Shown in pieces: positions 37,510 through 46,258 of a DNA stretch of 64,000 bases (positions are counted from its first letter, which is position 1; each line of letters starts with the position of its first letter). The notes under the pieces were generated by a model, which saw only the letters and a program-made list of their open reading frames with translations, did not search any database and was not told the origin of the DNA. This stretch comes from an uncultured Methanomethylovorans sp. Lineage in GTDB: Archaea > Halobacteriota > Methanosarcinia > Methanosarcinales > Methanosarcinaceae. The stretch is taken from positions 558,001 through 622,000 of the forward strand of contig NZ_OY782870.1 in NCBI RefSeq assembly GCF_963678545.1, written 5' to 3'. A program made the translations under genes and the position numbers.

Positions 37510-37977
37510 AGTTATCCCCTTTGAGATTTTTCAATTATTTATTCGATAACTCTATTCAGAAATAGTTCCTGTTAAAAGGAAACAATTTAAAAGCATTTCA
37601 TAGTAGGTAAACTCGCAGTACATATAATTTTCGAGTCTAAAAAGACTTTTGACAGCAATTACTGATGATGAATTCATCATCAATTATAATTAATAATCCT
37701 TTTTAGTATTTGATTTGTAACTATTCAGCCTGATAATAACACAATCATGGCATCATCCTAAATATTAAGTGAAGTAAAATACTTTCCTTACTGACGCATG
37801 ACAGGATATCCTATCTCCTTCCATTTTCCCACTCCCTAAAGTGTAAACTTGGTATTTTTATACTTATACTGTTTATAATCCAAGTCTGCTATCAAAAAAG
37901 TATCGATAACGATTACTTTTTAGAAGTAACAGCTTTTAGTTTTCTGGGACTTTTTGGTAAAAACACTTGCAAGCATC
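37510..37977. promoter_or_regulatory. Upstream region of ftr with a 20-base palindrome
   Basis: This gap holds the ftr promoter (a TATA-like TTTAAA near 37580) and the region after dinB, T-rich on its strand. It contains a perfect 20-base palindrome TGATGATGAATTCATCATCA at 37663-37682, and a small AGTCTAAAAAGACT hairpin at 37634-37648. The palindrome lies about 150 bp ahead of ftr and might be an operator. I see no gene in the gap. Confidence 0.45.
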
Positions 37978-39069
37978 TTACATGAATTCGAATAAGCTTT
38001 TCTGCCCTGTGTTCTGTTGTAGGTTTCCGACCCTGACTCCTATTCTACGGAAATTCATATTGCTCTCGTGAAGGAATTGCAACATCATTTCTCTTGCAGT
38101 TTCATTTAAAATACCTTTATCAGAAACTGCATGATTGAGTGTACGGCTTTTGGTTGACATCCTGAAGTTGGAGAAGATCACGGTGACAGTTACAGATCGA
38201 AAACTCACTTTTCTTTCCCTAGTCTTTTTGATAACATCATCCACCAATTCTCCCATCAGGGAAAATATCATATTATCTTCTCTGGTGTCTTCTTTTAGAG
38301 AAGCCATTCTGCCTATCTGGTCTGTGGCTGTTCTTTCAGTAACTGGTGATTCATCAACACCAGATGCAGCCTTTTTGAGCCATGTTCCTCGATTTTTGCC
38401 AAATACAGATATGAGTTCCAAGATATCATAATCAGCAAGTTGGCCAATGGTCTCAATACCCATCTGTAAGAGTTTCTCTTCTGTGACTTGTCCTATACCC
38501 CAAAGCTTTTTTACAGGCATGGGACTTAAGAAAGCAGTTACATCTTCTGGATTAACCCCTGTCAAACCATCTGGTTTTTTGAAGGATGATGCCATCTTGG
38601 CAATGAGCTTGTTAGGGCCAATGCCCACTGAGCATGTGAGTTTTTCTTGTTCCAGGATGTCATGCTTTATCTGCATGCCAATATCCTTTGCCTTCTCAAA
38701 ATTTCCGTCACAATTGTGAGTTATTTCTAGGAATGCCTCATCAATGCTCATTTTCTCAAATGCTTCCTCACCATCTGCATGTGAGTGCAGTATGTCCATG
38801 ATTCTTGCAGAAACCTCTTCATAGAACTGCTTGCGCACAGGAAGAAAAACAGCATCAGACTTGAGTGCTTTAGCCTGTCTGCAGGGCATGGCTGACCGTA
38901 TACCAGCTTTTCTGGCAATATAGTTAGAAGTGCTCACCGCTCCTCCTTCTTCCCCACGATTAGAGTACATGCACACGACTACTGCCTTATCTTTAAGGAA
39001 GGGATTTTCACGCTCCTCGATAGCGGCATAGAAGTAATCCATATCCACATGTATTATTACACGTTCCAT
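37978..39069 (-). CDS. dinB: Y-family translesion DNA polymerase (DinB/Dpo4)
   Basis: This polymerase copies damaged DNA. The 363 residues show the catalytic DMDYFY (D9, D11), YSNRGEEGG-type finger segment, SIDEAF with the third carboxylates, the helix-hairpin-helix thumb region and the little-finger domain. It ends in QKSLFEF, a typical PCNA-binding peptide. The ATG overlaps the transposase stop by one base (TAATG on the minus strand), a result of the IS insertion only 45 bp upstream. The insertion separates the gene from an AT-rich segment that may have been its promoter. Confidence 0.95.
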   Translation of the reverse strand: MERVIIHVDMDYFYAAIEERENPFLKDKAVVVCMYSNRGEEGGAVSTSNYIARKAGIRSAMPCRQAKALKSDAVFLPVRKQFYEEVSARIMDILHSHADGEEAFEKMSIDEAFLEITHNCDGNFEKAKDIGMQIKHDILEQEKLTCSVGIGPNKLIAKMASSFKKPDGLTGVNPEDVTAFLSPMPVKKLWGIGQVTEEKLLQMGIETIGQLADYDILELISVFGKNRGTWLKKAASGVDESPVTERTATDQIGRMASLKEDTREDNMIFSLMGELVDDVIKKTRERKVSFRSVTVTVIFSNFRMSTKSRTLNHAVSDKGILNETAREMMLQFLHESNMNFRRIGVRVGNLQQNTGQKSLFEFM

Positions 39070-40007
39070 TAAAAGAAAAAGGATGAGGTAGTTTTTATTG
39101 TTAACTGAAGATTTGGCTTTGTAGAAATGCTCATTTGAACAATATATGTAACCTTGACATACCTGTCAAGGTTATGCACTAATAGTTTCAATTTAACCTC
39201 TTTTGCTTGATTCCAATACTTTTTTGCCTTCACTTCTTCCCCGTATTTCCTTTTCAGAACAGAGAACATCGTTTCTACAAGATTTCTGCAATGGTACAAT
39301 ATTTCCTCAAACTCATCGATCATTTTTCTACGATACTTACCCTTGATCTTCTTCCTTTTCCTTTCTCTCAAAGGAATCATAGCTACTGCGTCTAGTTCTT
39401 CCCTTACTAGAGAATGTATAGCTTCAGAATCGTAACCTTTGTCCATAAGGTAAAACTTTGATTGGCGATTTTTATGACATTGCCGTAGCAATGTCATCGC
39501 ATGCTTTGCATCATGGATAGGCTTACCAGATATCTTAAAACCAGTGATAATAAACTTCTTTGTATCAATGGAAATACTCACTTTTAGGAATGATCTACGT
39601 TTCTTTCCAGTCCTAAAAGAGTAATAGTAGCTACAGTGACCACTCGTAAATCCACTCGAATCAATGGCAATTATCTCTATTTTTTCGCCATATGAATAGA
39701 ACAGTTTTAGTGTTTGCTGTAACAACGATCTGAAAAGAATTGACCTAAGTCTAGTTATAAACTTGTGAAGTGTGGTATAATGTGGAACCTCTTTTAAACC
39801 AATTCTTAACTTCAAACTCTCCATTAATTCAACAAGTTCAACAATACTTCTGTAATCTACATTAAGATATTCTTTTAACAAAATCAAGGTCAATAGCTGG
39901 TGTTGTGTATATTTCCTTTTCGAATATTTGCAACTATAGATCGGCAGGTGTGATTTTCCTGATACAGCTAAAGCTGTATCAACAAACTTTAAGTACTTAT
40001 TTGACAA
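39069..40007 (-). CDS. IS5-type DDE transposase
   Basis: The 312-residue protein has the DDE residues in [18 protein letters not shown] and [16 protein letters not shown], the last being the IS5-type Y-(2)-R-(3)-E-like region. The start read here is TTG at 40007 with GGGG about ten bases ahead. The element ends at 39115, but the frame runs on to 39069, so the final 15 residues come from host DNA beyond the inverted repeat. Two perfect palindromes lie inside the gene, GATACAGCTAAAGCTGTATC at 39961-39980 and one near 39477-39496, that might limit its expression. Confidence 0.9.
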   Translation of the reverse strand: MSNKYLKFVDTALAVSGKSHLPIYSCKYSKRKYTQHQLLTLILLKEYLNVDYRSIVELVELMESLKLRIGLKEVPHYTTLHKFITRLRSILFRSLLQQTLKLFYSYGEKIEIIAIDSSGFTSGHCSYYYSFRTGKKRRSFLKVSISIDTKKFIITGFKISGKPIHDAKHAMTLLRQCHKNRQSKFYLMDKGYDSEAIHSLVREELDAVAMIPLRERKRKKIKGKYRRKMIDEFEEILYHCRNLVETMFSVLKRKYGEEVKAKKYWNQAKEVKLKLLVHNLDRYVKVTYIVQMSISTKPNLQLTIKTTSSFFF

Positions 40008-40122
40008 AACACAATCATCCCCTTTGTGTTTCAGTGGAAAGTAATACTCAGGGGATTTATTCTTTTTAAATTATTAGGTCAAAATAAAAGCAAAAGTAGC
40101 ATTTCTACAGAGCCGAAGATTT
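39107..40122. repeat. 8-bp target site duplication pair
   Basis: GAAGATTT occurs directly outside both ends of the IS, at 39107-39114 and at 40115-40122. The perfect copies indicate an insertion that is fairly recent. Confidence 0.9.
39115..40114 (-). mobile_element. Insertion sequence, IS5 family (ISH1-like), 1000 bp
   Basis: The element has terminal inverted repeats GGCTTTGTAGAAATGCT (39115-39131) and, at the other end read inward, GGCTCTGTAGAAATGCT (40098-40114), one mismatch in 17. It is exactly 1000 bp and bounded by an 8-bp duplication. It contains one transposase gene. The 8-bp duplication fits the ISH1 subgroup of the IS5 family better than the 2- to 4-bp subgroups. The family name is from transposase reading and duplication size, not from a database match. 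Confidence 0.9.
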
Positions 40123-40220
40123 ATTAATTTAAATCTGAGGCCATTAAATTAGAACAGAAATATAAGGAGCCAATTTGATACCTCTTGGTAAAAAAAGAAT
40201 GGGTAAAAAAGTTATAGTTA

Positions 40221-41279
40221 TTAGAATATCGTATCCCTGCAGTCCACATAGAAGTTACTGAAGTCTGGAAGTGTTCCTGTAATAGGTTTTGCATATATAT
40301 ACTCTTTTTCAAAGTGAGGTCTGAATTCCTTCAGCACTTCAAGGAGAGGATCAGCTGGATCCATATAAGTACCAAAGAACTCACATCTTGTTTCGTACAT
40401 CACGGAACTGCAGTGTTCAAAAATATCCACCATGGCATCTGCATGCCCTGGTTTGAATGCATGATTAACGATATTGCGGAATTTAAAGTACTTGCCCTCC
40501 TTAGGTATGAGTGTCATATGTGTGAGATGTCGTAGGGTTCCTTGCACATTTGATATGAGCCTCCACATTAGTGGTTCTTTGATATAGACCATTTCTGCAA
40601 ATACTGCTGTGTCCCAGAAGCCTCCACAAGCAATTATTTTTTCATTTTCCTTTGCAACTATGAAATTTTCAAGTCCATACCCCAATATTCCATTGACACG
40701 ATCTTTAAAACTTTTAGGTGTAAATGGCATGAAATGTGTTCTCCCAGCATAGTATTGGTTGATAAGTTCTACAGCTTTAGGTAGATCTGACTCGTTAATG
40801 TGTTCGAGTTCATATTTTCCTTTTGTTCTCTCTTTCTTGCTGGTAGACATTTCACAGATTGTAATCTCTTTTTCCTTTATGTAGCCCATTTTTTCCATAA
40901 ATTTTATGGAAGGTTCACTTGGTCCATACATATAACAATAGATATAGGAAGCATTGATATCCTTTGCACATTTTTCTACTTCTTTGATCAGTTGGGTTCC
41001 TATACCTTTTCTTCGAAAACTTGGGTCTACCATGACTTCGATTAGGTATATATATGGTTTAATAGGTCCATTTTTGACTGTCCATCCCACATAACCTACA
41101 ATCTGTTCATGTTCCTCTGCTACCATTATCTCCCAGTTATCATAAAGCTCATATCTGATGGTAATATCCGGAGATAGGTCAGCCACCATAGCTAGTTTGT
41201 CGTTACCTTGCGGACTCAATTTTTCAATATTAAGCAACGCATCATTGTCACTAGATGTGAAGGGTCTGATTAGTACCAT
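40221..41279 (-). CDS. Tandem GNAT-family acetyltransferase
   Basis: The protein (352 residues from the ATG at 41279, which has GGGGGAA upstream) has two GNAT halves. The first has the acetyl-CoA loop RRKGIGTQL near 90-98 and is complete. The second, about 155-352, has a GNAT-like shape (YELEHINESDLPKAVELINQ) but a weaker loop. The acceptor is unknown. The pattern resembles double-GNAT proteins in which one half is catalytic. It is the gene upstream of the IS on the same strand, and the IS side of its 3' end carries no other gene. Confidence 0.82.
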   Translation of the reverse strand: MVLIRPFTSSDNDALLNIEKLSPQGNDKLAMVADLSPDITIRYELYDNWEIMVAEEHEQIVGYVGWTVKNGPIKPYIYLIEVMVDPSFRRKGIGTQLIKEVEKCAKDINASYIYCYMYGPSEPSIKFMEKMGYIKEKEITICEMSTSKKERTKGKYELEHINESDLPKAVELINQYYAGRTHFMPFTPKSFKDRVNGILGYGLENFIVAKENEKIIACGGFWDTAVFAEMVYIKEPLMWRLISNVQGTLRHLTHMTLIPKEGKYFKFRNIVNHAFKPGHADAMVDIFEHCSSVMYETRCEFFGTYMDPADPLLEVLKEFRPHFEKEYIYAKPITGTLPDFSNFYVDCRDTIF

Positions 41280-41315
41280 ATGTATTCCCCCAAACTCATT
41301 CTGTTTCCATGACAA

Positions 41316-41659
41316 AAAAATAGACCATTAACTTAACTCTTCTCTTTATCAGGCGGTCAAATTCCCCATTAAATAAAGATTGATTTTGATAAATATATAG
41401 TTTTGGAACTATTTGAAAATTAAATTAAATAAATTGTAAATAAGGAACGTGGAATAAGTGATTTATTTAGTTGTAAAAATTTAACGGATTATACAAAGAA
41501 ACCTCTACTTAATTATATATACGATTAGACGGAAATCTATGTCCATAGGTCGACGGATATTTTGTTCAGAAGATATTTATACTAATGCATAGTTAATAAA
41601 GTCATTAATAGGTTAAGATTGGTCATTGATTTCCAAAACAAAAATTGGAGGTTTATGCT
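41316..41659 (+). promoter_or_regulatory. Promoter region of the carrier-protein cluster
   Basis: TTATATATAC lies near 41512-41521, followed at 41537-41548 by a dyad CTATG-TC-CATAG that would overlap the transcription start. A second TATA-like box, TATTTATAC, lies near 41574. GGAGG at 41647-41651 sets the ACP start. Otherwise the gap is AT-rich, without a gene. Confidence 0.45.
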
Positions 41660-41905
41660 ATGGAAAATATAAAAACAACTATAGTCAATTACCTAAAAGA
41701 CAATTCTTTTATGGACAAGAACGCCAATTTGACAGATACCGATTCTCTTACTCAGAGTGGGATCATAGATTCAATTGGTTTACTCGAATTGTTGGATTAC
41801 ATAAGTGAAAAATATTCAATAGAAATTCCTGAAGACATGCTTATTCCGGAAAATCTAGATTCATTAAAAGGATTAACTAGTATGGTAACCAAACTTACAA
41901 AGTGA
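41660..41905 (+). CDS. Acyl carrier protein
   Basis: The 81-residue acidic protein is a four-helix carrier with the phosphopantetheine site S38 in the motif IIDSIGLLELL. The GGAGG site fits the ATG at 41660 with eight bases between. A carrier protein holds acyl or aminoacyl groups as thioesters; archaea lack the usual fatty-acid synthase, so this one should serve a special pathway. It is four bases ahead of an AMP-forming ligase that would load it. No holo-ACP synthase is present in this window. Confidence 0.93.
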   Translation: MENIKTTIVNYLKDNSFMDKNANLTDTDSLTQSGIIDSIGLLELLDYISEKYSIEIPEDMLIPENLDSLKGLTSMVTKLTK

Positions 41906-41909
41906 GATA

Positions 41910-43388
41910 ATGAAAATAGATGCATATCTTACAGAGCATGCCAGAAAAACACCTTCTCGCATTTTCCTAGAAGAGGGTAATAATTCCATATCATATGGGG
42001 CCCTTGAAGCTAGTGTTAATGACATAGCTTCATCTATGCGGGAATATAGGCATTGTAGGTTTGCAATACTTGAAGAGATGGGCATCCAGTACATAAAAAT
42101 GCTTATGGCAGTATACAGATCGGATAATATTGCTATCCCTATGCCGATCGAAATGCCTCCATCTAGTCTGGAAAAGATACTTGATGCTGGACATGTCAGG
42201 AATATAATTACAACAGAGACACAGTACTCTAAATTTGGGGAAGCTTTTTTCGAGCGTTTTGGGACTGTCATCATCATTTCAGATGATAATTCCTGTAAGT
42301 TTTTACGCAAGGAACTATCAGTAGAGTCAAATCACCCTAAATTAAGACTTGTATTGTACACTTCTGGTACTACAGGTATTCCTAAAGGGGTCATGTTAAG
42401 TGATAAAAATATTACCACAAATGCAGCAGCTATTATCAAAATACTAAATCTCACTTCCGCTGATAAAGCAGCACAGGTAATATCCCCACACCACGCTTTT
42501 GGAAATTCAATCATTAATTCCCATTTGATGTCAGGCGGATGTATTTCAATGGGGAATATGAAATTCATAGGCTCGGTTTTTGGTTTAATTGAGTCGGATG
42601 TTACTGTATTCTATGGTGTACCCAGTACATATCGTATACTTTTGCGTTATCCGGATAGGTTCAAAAAGGCATTTTCTAATGTCAAGGTTGCTGCCTCAGC
42701 AGGCGGAGGTATGACCAAACAGATAGTCAGGAACATAAAAGAATTGGCTCCTGGCATCGAGATATTACCAATGTATGGTCAAACTGAAGCTACAGCAAGG
42801 CTTGCATACGTACCAAAGCAAGATGTCGAAGAGTTCATCGAAACTATAGGCATGCCAATTCCGGGTGTAACTCTGGATGTATTTGATGACAACAGAAATC
42901 CCGTAGAACCAAATATCACAGGTGAACTGGTTGCTAAGGGTGATAATATACTGTTGGGGTATCTAGATGACGAAAATGCAACAAAAAAGAAGATTGTAGA
43001 TGGATGGATGTATACAGGAGATCTCGCACAGAAATTACCCAATGGATACTTTAAATTAATGGGACGCAAGGACGATCTCCTTAAAATAGGGGACCATTTG
43101 GTAAACCCAAGAGAAATAGAAAAATCTATTGAGAACAACAATAAGGTCTCTGCAGTTTTTGTTGTGCCAGTGCCTCATGACCTGATGGGGACTGCCATAT
43201 GTCTCATGGTGATACCTGAGCCTGAAACTGATATTGACGTTTTGTTCAAGTTCTGTCGCAAGAATCTTCCGTCTCACTTACATCCTAAAGAGATTCTCTT
43301 TATTGACCACCTTCCATTAACTGAGAATGGTAAGATCTGTAATCGATTGATTCTAGAGGAATACAAAAATGTCAAAAATTGTATGTAA
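41910..43388 (+). CDS. AMP-forming acyl/aminoacyl ligase
   Basis: The 492-residue ANL-family enzyme activates an acid as an adenylate and passes it to a thiol. It has the P-loop YTSGTTGIPKGV near 149-160, YGQTEA near 290, the TGDLA motif near 371, and the C-terminal domain with the conserved lysine in ENGKICNR. It follows the ACP by four bases and overlaps the next gene by 20 bp, so ACP is the likely acceptor. The binding pocket does not tell me whether the substrate is a fatty, aryl or amino acid. Dlt-type and VibE-type ligases are alternatives. Confidence 0.9.
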   Translation: MKIDAYLTEHARKTPSRIFLEEGNNSISYGALEASVNDIASSMREYRHCRFAILEEMGIQYIKMLMAVYRSDNIAIPMPIEMPPSSLEKILDAGHVRNIITTETQYSKFGEAFFERFGTVIIISDDNSCKFLRKELSVESNHPKLRLVLYTSGTTGIPKGVMLSDKNITTNAAAIIKILNLTSADKAAQVISPHHAFGNSIINSHLMSGGCISMGNMKFIGSVFGLIESDVTVFYGVPSTYRILLRYPDRFKKAFSNVKVAASAGGGMTKQIVRNIKELAPGIEILPMYGQTEATARLAYVPKQDVEEFIETIGMPIPGVTLDVFDDNRNPVEPNITGELVAKGDNILLGYLDDENATKKKIVDGWMYTGDLAQKLPNGYFKLMGRKDDLLKIGDHLVNPREIEKSIENNNKVSAVFVVPVPHDLMGTAICLMVIPEPETDIDVLFKFCRKNLPSHLHPKEILFIDHLPLTENGKICNRLILEEYKNVKNCM

Positions 43389-44397
43389 AAAATGTGTCCT
43401 GGACTCTGATATCCCAGGTATAACGATCAATCCGGAGACTGGTCTCTGTCATTTCTGTGAAACTTATAAACCTCTCACTGAACCTGAAAAGGAACAATAC
43501 TTGACAGAGATGGAAGAGATATTTGATAGAATTAAAGGCAAGGGTGAATATGACGTAATCTATGCGTTATCAGGTGGAAAAGATTCTTCATATACGCTCT
43601 ATAAGCTCAAACAGGATTATCCATTTCTGAAAGTCTTGGCTGTTCTGTTCAATAATGGTTTCATATCTGAGAATGCAATTGAAAATGCCAAGAAGATGTG
43701 TGAGATCACAGGATCTGACTATTATGAGCTGACAATGGACAGGAAACAGCTATGCGGCGTTTGGAAAAAAGCTGCTGATTCTGTAGATGCATTTCCTAAA
43801 TTTGCCAAATACAGAGCCAGTGATATCTGCAACACTTGTATCAGTATTATTAAGCAGAAGCTGATAGAAAATGCCATTGCCAGAAATGCACCAGTCATAA
43901 TATTTGCTTTCACAGCTGGTCAAGCTCCTAATCCTATAATCAAGTTAAACTATAATTTCATCAATTTATCAAGAAATCTTTTTGAAAAGCAGCTTCAAAA
44001 AATAGGTATTGATGACAAAGATGAAAGTTTCATGATCAAAAAGTCAGTCATTGAAAAGATGGACAAGAGCAATCCTCCTATGATCATTCATCCTCTATGC
44101 ATGTGGGATTATAATGAGGATATGGTAGTTGAGACTGTGACCAAGATTGGATGGAAACCTCCAAAACTCAATGACAGCAACTCGACCAACTGCAAGTTGA
44201 ACTCCCTTGCCTGCCATAACCACTTGGAAAAATACGGGATACATCCTTATGCATTCGATATAGCAGGAATTGTCAGGAACGGCGATATGTCTAGGGAAGT
44301 TGGATTGGAAAAACTTCATCAGGGATTATCACAGCCACTAATAGATGAAGTTTCCAAGGAACTGAAAGTAAAAGTGAACCCCTTAAAAAAATCATGA
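43369..44397 (+). CDS. PP-loop ATPase of the WbpG/PseA amidotransferase type
   Basis: The 342-residue protein has an N-terminal zinc ribbon (CKKC at 6-9 and CHFC at 27-30) and a PP-loop SGGKDSS near 67-73 that activates a carboxyl, carbonyl or amide with ATP. This pairing is typical of the N-acetyl sugar amidotransferase family, which in bacteria converts sugar carbonyl groups to amidines using ammonia from a HisHF-like pair; none is seen here. The neighbouring NadE-like protein may play that part. It overlaps the ligase end. The substrate is not known. Confidence 0.85.
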   Translation: MSKIVCKKCVLDSDIPGITINPETGLCHFCETYKPLTEPEKEQYLTEMEEIFDRIKGKGEYDVIYALSGGKDSSYTLYKLKQDYPFLKVLAVLFNNGFISENAIENAKKMCEITGSDYYELTMDRKQLCGVWKKAADSVDAFPKFAKYRASDICNTCISIIKQKLIENAIARNAPVIIFAFTAGQAPNPIIKLNYNFINLSRNLFEKQLQKIGIDDKDESFMIKKSVIEKMDKSNPPMIIHPLCMWDYNEDMVVETVTKIGWKPPKLNDSNSTNCKLNSLACHNHLEKYGIHPYAFDIAGIVRNGDMSREVGLEKLHQGLSQPLIDEVSKELKVKVNPLKKS

Positions 44398-44489
44398 TCT
44401 AATTTGATAGTTGCCATTGCCGCAAGGATAAGTCCCTTGCATTATATAATAAAATTAATTGTGTAATAATATTGGAGGAGAGAAATACT

Positions 44490-45458
44490 ATGCAGATAAT
44501 GGATGAACTTAACAGAGATATTGATAAAGCAGCTCTGACTCTCAGACACTTTATCAGAGAACAGATTTCCGGTTTTAAGAAGAAAGGTGCGGTTGTAGGA
44601 GTATCAGGCGGTATCGATTCAGCTGTAATCCTTACTCTCTGTGTAGAGGAACTTGGAGTTGAAAATGTATTTGGAATGCTCCTTCCTGAGAAAGAATCAG
44701 CTGCTTCAAGCACTCCTTTAGGTGCAGAAATATGTGAGAGTCTTGGAGTAACTTATGAAGAAGTTCCCATATCACCGATACTTGAAGCACTTGATATTTA
44801 CAATAAAAAGGATCAAGTAATAAAGAGAGCTTGCCCTGAATATGATCCCAAGATTCACCAGACATCTCTTGTGCTGCCCGACTTCTTGAGCACAGGTGCA
44901 GTGAACGTTCCATATATGAAACTTTTCAAAGATGGTGAGTTTGTTGCACAGCACAGGTTAAAAGCAAGTGATTATCTGGAGATAATCGGATTGCAGGGTG
45001 TCAAGCAACGTTCCAGAATGATCGTTCAGTATATGTATGCTGAAAAAATGAACTACATTGTTTGTGGAACAACCAATAAGACAGAATTGGTTCTGGGTCA
45101 GTTCGTGAAGTACGGAGATGGTGGTGTGGATATTGAGCCTCTGGCAGATTGCTACAAAACTCAAGTCTATGCTCTGGCAAAATACCTCAATGTCAATGAA
45201 GAGATCATCAAGAGGCCACCAAGTGCAGATACATGGAGCCATTATACCACAGACCAGGAATTTTATTGGCGTATGCCCATTCAGATCATGGACCAATTAC
45301 TGTATGGTAAAGAGCATAAATTATCTCTTGACGTGATCGAGAAGAACACAGGACTACCCAAGGAAACTGTGCAGAATGCCCTGAAGCACCTTGATAGGGT
45401 GGAAAGCACTACAGAGTACATAAGATCAGCTCCTCCAACCTGTTATATCAACAGATGA
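44490..45458 (+). CDS. NAD-synthetase-like PP-loop ATPase
   Basis: The 322-residue protein is of the ammonia-dependent NAD synthetase fold: SGGIDSA PP-loop near 44, KQRSRMIVQYMYA, GTTNKTE, KYGDGGVDIEPLADCYKTQV and PSADTW. It has no glutaminase domain. GGAGG at 44473-44477 supports the ATG at 44490. It might be the cell's NAD synthetase, but an insertion (about residues 110-165) not usual in NadE, and its location between an amidotransferase-like gene and a reductase, point to a pathway-specific amide ligase. A TATA-like TTATATAAT near 44441 may start a second transcript. Confidence 0.8.
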   Translation: MQIMDELNRDIDKAALTLRHFIREQISGFKKKGAVVGVSGGIDSAVILTLCVEELGVENVFGMLLPEKESAASSTPLGAEICESLGVTYEEVPISPILEALDIYNKKDQVIKRACPEYDPKIHQTSLVLPDFLSTGAVNVPYMKLFKDGEFVAQHRLKASDYLEIIGLQGVKQRSRMIVQYMYAEKMNYIVCGTTNKTELVLGQFVKYGDGGVDIEPLADCYKTQVYALAKYLNVNEEIIKRPPSADTWSHYTTDQEFYWRMPIQIMDQLLYGKEHKLSLDVIEKNTGLPKETVQNALKHLDRVESTTEYIRSAPPTCYINR

Positions 45459-45470
45459 AATGTGAGATAA

Positions 45471-46211
45471 ATGCTTGGTGGCAAAGTTGTATTGGTGACT
45501 GGAGCAAGCCGGGGTATAGGTAAAGCTATAGCCTTGCTTGCTGCAGAGAACCATGCACACGTTATTATCAATTACAATAAAAATGAGCAAGGTGCTGCTG
45601 AACTTGTGGAAATTATTCATGGAAAGGGTTTTTCTGCTTCTATGATCAAAGCTAATGTTTCATCAGAAGATGAAGTAAAAGACATGTTCAGCTCAGTAAA
45701 AGAAAATCACTCCAAGATCGATGTGCTGGTAAACAACGCCGGACTTATGAGAAATAGTCTTCTGGCACTTACCAGTACAGAACTTTTTGATCACACTATC
45801 GATGTAAATTTAAAAGGCACGTTCCTTTGTACCAGGTATGCATCGAATATGATGAGAAAGCAAAGATCAGGGTGTATTATTAATATATCTTCCATTGTTG
45901 GTCTGCAAGGTTATGAAGGCCAAGCCGTCTATTCTGCAAGTAAGGCAGCTGTGGTTGGATTTACACGATCTGTTGCAAAAGAACTTGGAAGGTATGGTAT
46001 CACAGTTAATACTATTGCACCAGGCCTTATAGAAACCGATCTCATCAAAGATATGAAACCCGACATAAGGGAAAAAATGCTATCCAATATTTCCCTTGGA
46101 AGGATCGGTACTCCTGAAGATATAGCAAAAGTTGTACTATTCTTAAGTTCAGACCTTGCAAGTTATGTTAGCGGATCTGTTATTGCAGTGGATGGCTGTC
46201 AAACGATATAA
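45471..46211 (+). CDS. FabG-like short-chain dehydrogenase
   Basis: The 246-residue protein has the nucleotide motif TGASRGIG at 10-17, NNAG near 87, a catalytic serine in INISSIVG and the YSASK motif near 155, and it closely follows the 3-oxoacyl-ACP reductase pattern (VNTIAPGLIETD). Next to an ACP this suggests reduction of a carrier-bound ketone with NADPH. It starts 12 bp after the NadE-like gene on the same strand. Other SDR substrates cannot be excluded. Confidence 0.88.
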   Translation: MLGGKVVLVTGASRGIGKAIALLAAENHAHVIINYNKNEQGAAELVEIIHGKGFSASMIKANVSSEDEVKDMFSSVKENHSKIDVLVNNAGLMRNSLLALTSTELFDHTIDVNLKGTFLCTRYASNMMRKQRSGCIINISSIVGLQGYEGQAVYSASKAAVVGFTRSVAKELGRYGITVNTIAPGLIETDLIKDMKPDIREKMLSNISLGRIGTPEDIAKVVLFLSSDLASYVSGSVIAVDGCQTI

Positions 46212-46258
46212 TTAATTATTGTCATATATCGTTCACATTTTGAGAAAAGGGTATTATT

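Noticed and set aside
40008..40045. Origin-box-like sequence CCCCTTTGTGTTTCAGTGGA inside the IS
   Set aside because: It lacks the central TTTCC spacing of the boxes, occurs once, and belongs to the mobile element.
39115..40114. CRISPR or other repeat arrays near the IS and in the window as a whole
   Set aside because: No regularly spaced short repeats with unique spacers were seen; the regular repeats are protein-coding PKD and DNRLRE units.
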